Source of the DNA: Actinomycetota bacterium
GTDB lineage: Bacteria > Actinomycetota > Thermoleophilia > Gaiellales > Gaiellaceae
Reading direction: 5' to 3'
Length of the DNA: 14,560 bases
Assembly: GCA_003162235.1 (NCBI GenBank)
Contig: PMMN01000065.1
Coordinates: 6,752-21,311, forward strand
Below, piece after piece: positions 12,442 through 14,560 of the stretch; the stretch's first letter is position 1, and each line of letters begins with the position of its first letter. Under the pieces are notes generated by a model. The model was given only the letters and a program-made list of their open reading frames with translations, had not been told where the DNA came from and did no database searches. Position numbers and translations under genes: made by a program.

Positions 12442-12469
12442 CGAATTCCTACCCCTAAGAGGGGATTCG
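12442..12469. promoter_or_regulatory. Inverted repeat upstream of the response regulator
   Basis: CGAAT (12442-12446) and ATTCG (12465-12469) flank CCCCT-AAG-AGGGG (12452-12464), with a 5-nt bulge on one side. The left arm reads TACCCCT (12450-12456), matching the known NarL heptamer TACYYMT; the right arm fits less well. It could instead fold as a weak terminator for the radical SAM gene, which ends at 12519, but there is no T-run. Confidence 0.35.
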
Positions 12470-12518
12470 CTCTACCGAATGCCGGGTCTGTCACGACGCG
12501 GAGACCATCGTAGGCAGC

Positions 12519-13421
12519 TCAGAGAGCCAGGCGTAACTGTCTTTCCGGCTTGGGCGGTGCCGGGCGAAACGAGCGCCTGTCGGCGATGCCGTGGCGGCGG
12601 CTTAGCTCGTTCAGTCGGGCTCGCACGGGCGCGATCTCCGAAGCCGGCAGGTAGGCGCGCCGCGCGTAGAGACGCTGGTACAAAGGCAGCTGCTCGGGGA
12701 ACTGCTCGGCGAGCATCGCCAGGAAGTGCTCGCGGCTACCGGGCTTGAGGTGCAGCATTTCCATCCAGACGAAGGCCGCGCCGGCCTCGCGCGCCGCGAT
12801 CACGACCTGCTCGAGCAACTCAGGTCGGTCGGAGAGCCGCGGCAGGACCGGCGCCACGAACACCCCGGTACGAACTCCCGCCTCGATCAGCATCCCGAGC
12901 GCTCGCAGTCGCTGGCGTGGGGGCGCGGTGCCCGGCTCGGTCGCGCGCCAGATCCTTTCGTCGAGCGTTGGCACCGAGAACGCGACCGATACGGCTGCCC
13001 GGCGCGAGGCCTCGACCAGGAGATCGATGTCGCGCACGACCAGCGGCCCCCTGGTGGTGATCGAGAAGGGGTTCGAGACAGCGACCAGCCGCTCCAGGCA
13101 GGCGTGCGTGAGGCGGTAACGGCCCTCGGCCGGTTGATAGGGATCGGTGGCGGTGCCGATCGCGATCGATTCGTGTCGCCAGCCCGGCCGCGCCAGCTCG
13201 CCCGCGAGCATATCGGCGACGTTCAGCTTCACCCGGACGGTCTGCCCGTAGCGTTCGTCGCTGGGCCGGTCGGCGCGCCTCGCATAGGCCCGTGCGTAGC
13301 AGAAGGCGCAGCGGTGAGAGCAGGCGCCGTAAGGGTTTAGCGACCAGCGGAAGGGAACACGGCCGCGCACCTGGTTGAGGGCGCTACGGCAGGTGACCTC
13401 TTGATAATGAACGTGACTCAT
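12519..13421 (-). CDS. Radical SAM protein, Rv2578c / SPL-like family
   Basis: The 300-residue protein carries the radical SAM iron-sulfur motif C-x3-C-x2-C at Cys34, Cys38 and Cys41 in LNPYGACSHRCAFCYARAYA. The start region (EVTCRSALNQVRGRVPFRWS) and the IGTATDPYQPAEGRYRLTHA segment are typical of the Rv2578c group, which is related to spore photoproduct lyase-like proteins. Later blocks include SITTRGPLVVRDIDLL and VSVAFSVPTLDERIWRATEPG. The enzyme should cleave SAM to a 5'-deoxyadenosyl radical; its substrate is unknown in the family and nothing nearby reveals it. The ATG at 13421 lacks a clear ribosome site. Its first 38 nt overlap a possible 36-residue upstream ORF in another frame, so start coupling may matter. 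Confidence 0.92.
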   Translation of the reverse strand: MSHVHYQEVTCRSALNQVRGRVPFRWSLNPYGACSHRCAFCYARAYARRADRPSDERYGQTVRVKLNVADMLAGELARPGWRHESIAIGTATDPYQPAEGRYRLTHACLERLVAVSNPFSITTRGPLVVRDIDLLVEASRRAAVSVAFSVPTLDERIWRATEPGTAPPRQRLRALGMLIEAGVRTGVFVAPVLPRLSDRPELLEQVVIAAREAGAAFVWMEMLHLKPGSREHFLAMLAEQFPEQLPLYQRLYARRAYLPASEIAPVRARLNELSRRHGIADRRSFRPAPPKPERQLRLAL

Positions 13422-13494
13422 GCCCGTGCTGGCAGAGATCGTCGACTGGCTCTAGACCGCTACAGTAGAAACAATAGAACACATGTTCGGACAT
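13384..13494 (-). CDS. Possible 36-residue Cys/His-rich small protein overlapping the radical SAM start
   Basis: From an ATG at 13494 the frame encodes SEHVFYCFYCSGLEPVDDLC followed by QHGHESRSLSRGHLP. The YCFYC pair and the later CQHGH segment give C-x2-C and C-x3-H spacing, the layout of a small zinc-binding knuckle. The stop lies 38 nt inside the radical SAM gene in another frame. A GGGTGA at 13497-13502 is a weak ribosome site. No family is recognised. Being short and overlapping, it could be chance, but the ordered Cys/His pattern makes it worth listing; it might also couple translation to the radical SAM gene. Confidence 0.45.
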   Translation of the reverse strand: MSEHVFYCFYCSGLEPVDDLCQHGHESRSLSRGHLP

Positions 13495-13541
13495 AGTCAC
13501 CCGACCGGCGCGGCCACGATGCGCCTGACGGCGACCCGCCG

Positions 13542-13569
13542 TTTCGAACCGGAGGCGCTCGCATATACT
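13542..13569 (+). promoter_or_regulatory. Candidate promoter of the HlyC/CorC gene (TTTCGA-N16-TATACT)
   Basis: TATACT at 13564-13569 is a near-consensus -10 box, with TTTCGA at 13542-13547 as a weak -35. A second -10-like TATAAA lies at 13606-13611, 15 nt after TTGGAC. Either would give a short leader before the GTG at 13632. Confidence 0.4.
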
Positions 13570-13631
13570 CACAGCAGATCTTGCTTGGACGACGAGTCGC
13601 TTCCTTATAAACCGCCGCCGGAGGCGCGATC

Positions 13632-14560
13632 GTGAGCTTGACTTTCGAGCTTCTGGCCGTCGCGGCTCTGATTCTTTTGAACGCGTTCTTCGTGGCGGCC
13701 GAGTACGGCCTCGTGACGGCTCGGCGCACGCGCCTGCGCGAGCTCGAGCAGCAGGGAAGCAAACGTGCCCGGGCGGTGCTCGCGCTCGTCTCCAGGCCGC
13801 CGCGCTTCATCGCCGCCATGCAGCTCGGCGTCACCGCCACCAGTCTCGGCATCGGCGCGCTCGGCGAACCGGTACTCGCGCGCGTCTTCGACAACGTCGT
13901 CGCCACCGTGATTGCCTTCACGCTCGCGTTCCTGATCGTGACCTTCCTACACGTGGTCGTCGGTGAACTGATCCCGAAAGGAATCGCGCTCAGCTACTCC
14001 GACCGCGTCGCGCTAGCTGTCTCGGCGCCCGTGCGGCTCTTCTTCGTCGTGTTCATGCCGCTGATCTGGGTGCTTCAGAGCGCCTCGGACCTGGCCCTTC
14101 GCCTGCTCCGTATGAAGCCTCTCGAGGCTGAACAGCCGCTTTCCGAGGCCGAGCTGCGGATGCTGCTCGAGACTTCGAGCGAGCACGGCCAGATCGAGCG
14201 CCAGGAAACCGAGATGCTCTACAAGGTCTTCGACTTCGCCGACAAGGAGGCCTCGGACGTGATGGTGCCGCGGCCGGAGGTGGTCGCGCTCTCGATCGAG
14301 CTGCCGCCCGCCCAGTGCCTGGCCGCCGTTATCGACTCCCCCTACACGCGCTACCCCGTCTATCGGGGCACGCTCGAGAACATCGTCGGCATCCTGCACG
14401 TGCGCGATCTCTTCTCGGAGATGAACGAGGTCGGAATCGAGCGCGTGCGCATCGAAGATCTTTTGCGCCCGGCGCACCTGGTGCCCGAGACGAAGGACCT
14501 GGCGGCGCTTCTGGCCGACTTCCGCCGCACCGGCCAGCACATGGCGATCGTCGTCGACGA
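13632..14560 (+). CDS. HlyC/CorC (CNNM) family membrane protein, 3' end outside window
   Basis: GTG at 13632 has a GGAGG 7 nt upstream (13620-13624). The visible 309 residues begin with a DUF21/CNNM membrane domain (about 1-190). It opens with LLAVAALILLNAFFVAAEYG, has the AMQLGVTATSLGIGALGEP block, and carries the signature GELIPKG at 111-117. A CBS-type cytosolic region starts at about 205 (DVMVPRPEVVAL, SPYTRYPVYRGTLENIVGIL, HVRDLFSE). Family members are linked to magnesium or cobalt transport and were once called hemolysins; the substrate here is unknown. The C-terminal transporter-associated domain would lie past the window edge. It is transcribed divergently from the radical SAM gene across a 210-nt region. 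Confidence 0.92.
   Translation, partial: MSLTFELLAVAALILLNAFFVAAEYGLVTARRTRLRELEQQGSKRARAVLALVSRPPRFIAAMQLGVTATSLGIGALGEPVLARVFDNVVATVIAFTLAFLIVTFLHVVVGELIPKGIALSYSDRVALAVSAPVRLFFVVFMPLIWVLQSASDLALRLLRMKPLEAEQPLSEAELRMLLETSSEHGQIERQETEMLYKVFDFADKEASDVMVPRPEVVALSIELPPAQCLAAVIDSPYTRYPVYRGTLENIVGILHVRDLFSEMNEVGIERVRIEDLLRPAHLVPETKDLAALLADFRRTGQHMAIVVD

Noticed and set aside
13495..13631. tRNA or other structured RNA gene in the divergent region
   Set aside because: No cloverleaf arms or T-loop sequence could be found; the bases are better explained by promoters.

Overview
The window looks like a chromosomal stretch of a high-GC Actinomycetota genome, probably class Thermoleophilia or a relative. 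This rests on GC-rich codon use, a DUF501 protein, a 7Fe FdxA-type ferredoxin, an Rv2578c-type radical SAM protein, several GTG starts, and promoters of the TANNNT type lying 6 to 9 nt before a GTG start (leaderless mRNAs). The taxon call is inference, because no rRNA or other marker gene is present.

Layout. (1) 1-799: the end of a forward operon with the DUF501 C-terminus, a 108-residue conserved-looking hypothetical protein and a small single-pass membrane protein, joined by ATGA overlaps. (2) 897-2110: a two-gene cassette with an inverted-order regulator (HTH followed by receiver) and a PAP2 phosphatase that has no ordinary start codon; it is flanked by related short repeat motifs. (3) 2280-3195: two small reverse-strand membrane proteins, separated by copy 1 of a small palindromic repeat element. 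(4) 3275-8977: a sigmaB-like promoter (GGTT-N14-GGGTAT) leads into four tightly coupled forward genes: a multi-GAF SpoIIE/RsbU-type phosphatase, a membrane-fused spermidine-synthase-like protein, a glycerophosphodiester phosphodiesterase and a secreted L,D-transpeptidase. This reads as a general-stress and cell-envelope operon that begins with a probable sigmaB-pathway regulator. (5) 9010-10444: three single genes, each with a leaderless-type promoter: a degenerate receiver protein, ferredoxin, and an HNH-nuclease-like lipoprotein. (6) 10441-12340: reverse-strand genes, namely a 66-residue protein, copy 2 of the repeat element, and a NarL-type response regulator with a histidine kinase whose ATP-binding motifs are unusual. 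(7) 12519-13494: a radical SAM protein overlapped at its start by a possible 36-residue Cys/His-rich protein. (8) 13632-end: a divergent HlyC/CorC (CNNM) membrane protein cut off by the window end.

The strongest leads are the sigmaB-like promoter heading an operon that starts with an RsbU-like phosphatase, and the two-copy MITE-like element whose copies both abut the TAA stop of a gene. The odd HTH-receiver/PAP2 junction and the kinase lacking the canonical N-box Asn come next. No tRNA, rRNA, CRISPR array or complete insertion sequence was seen.
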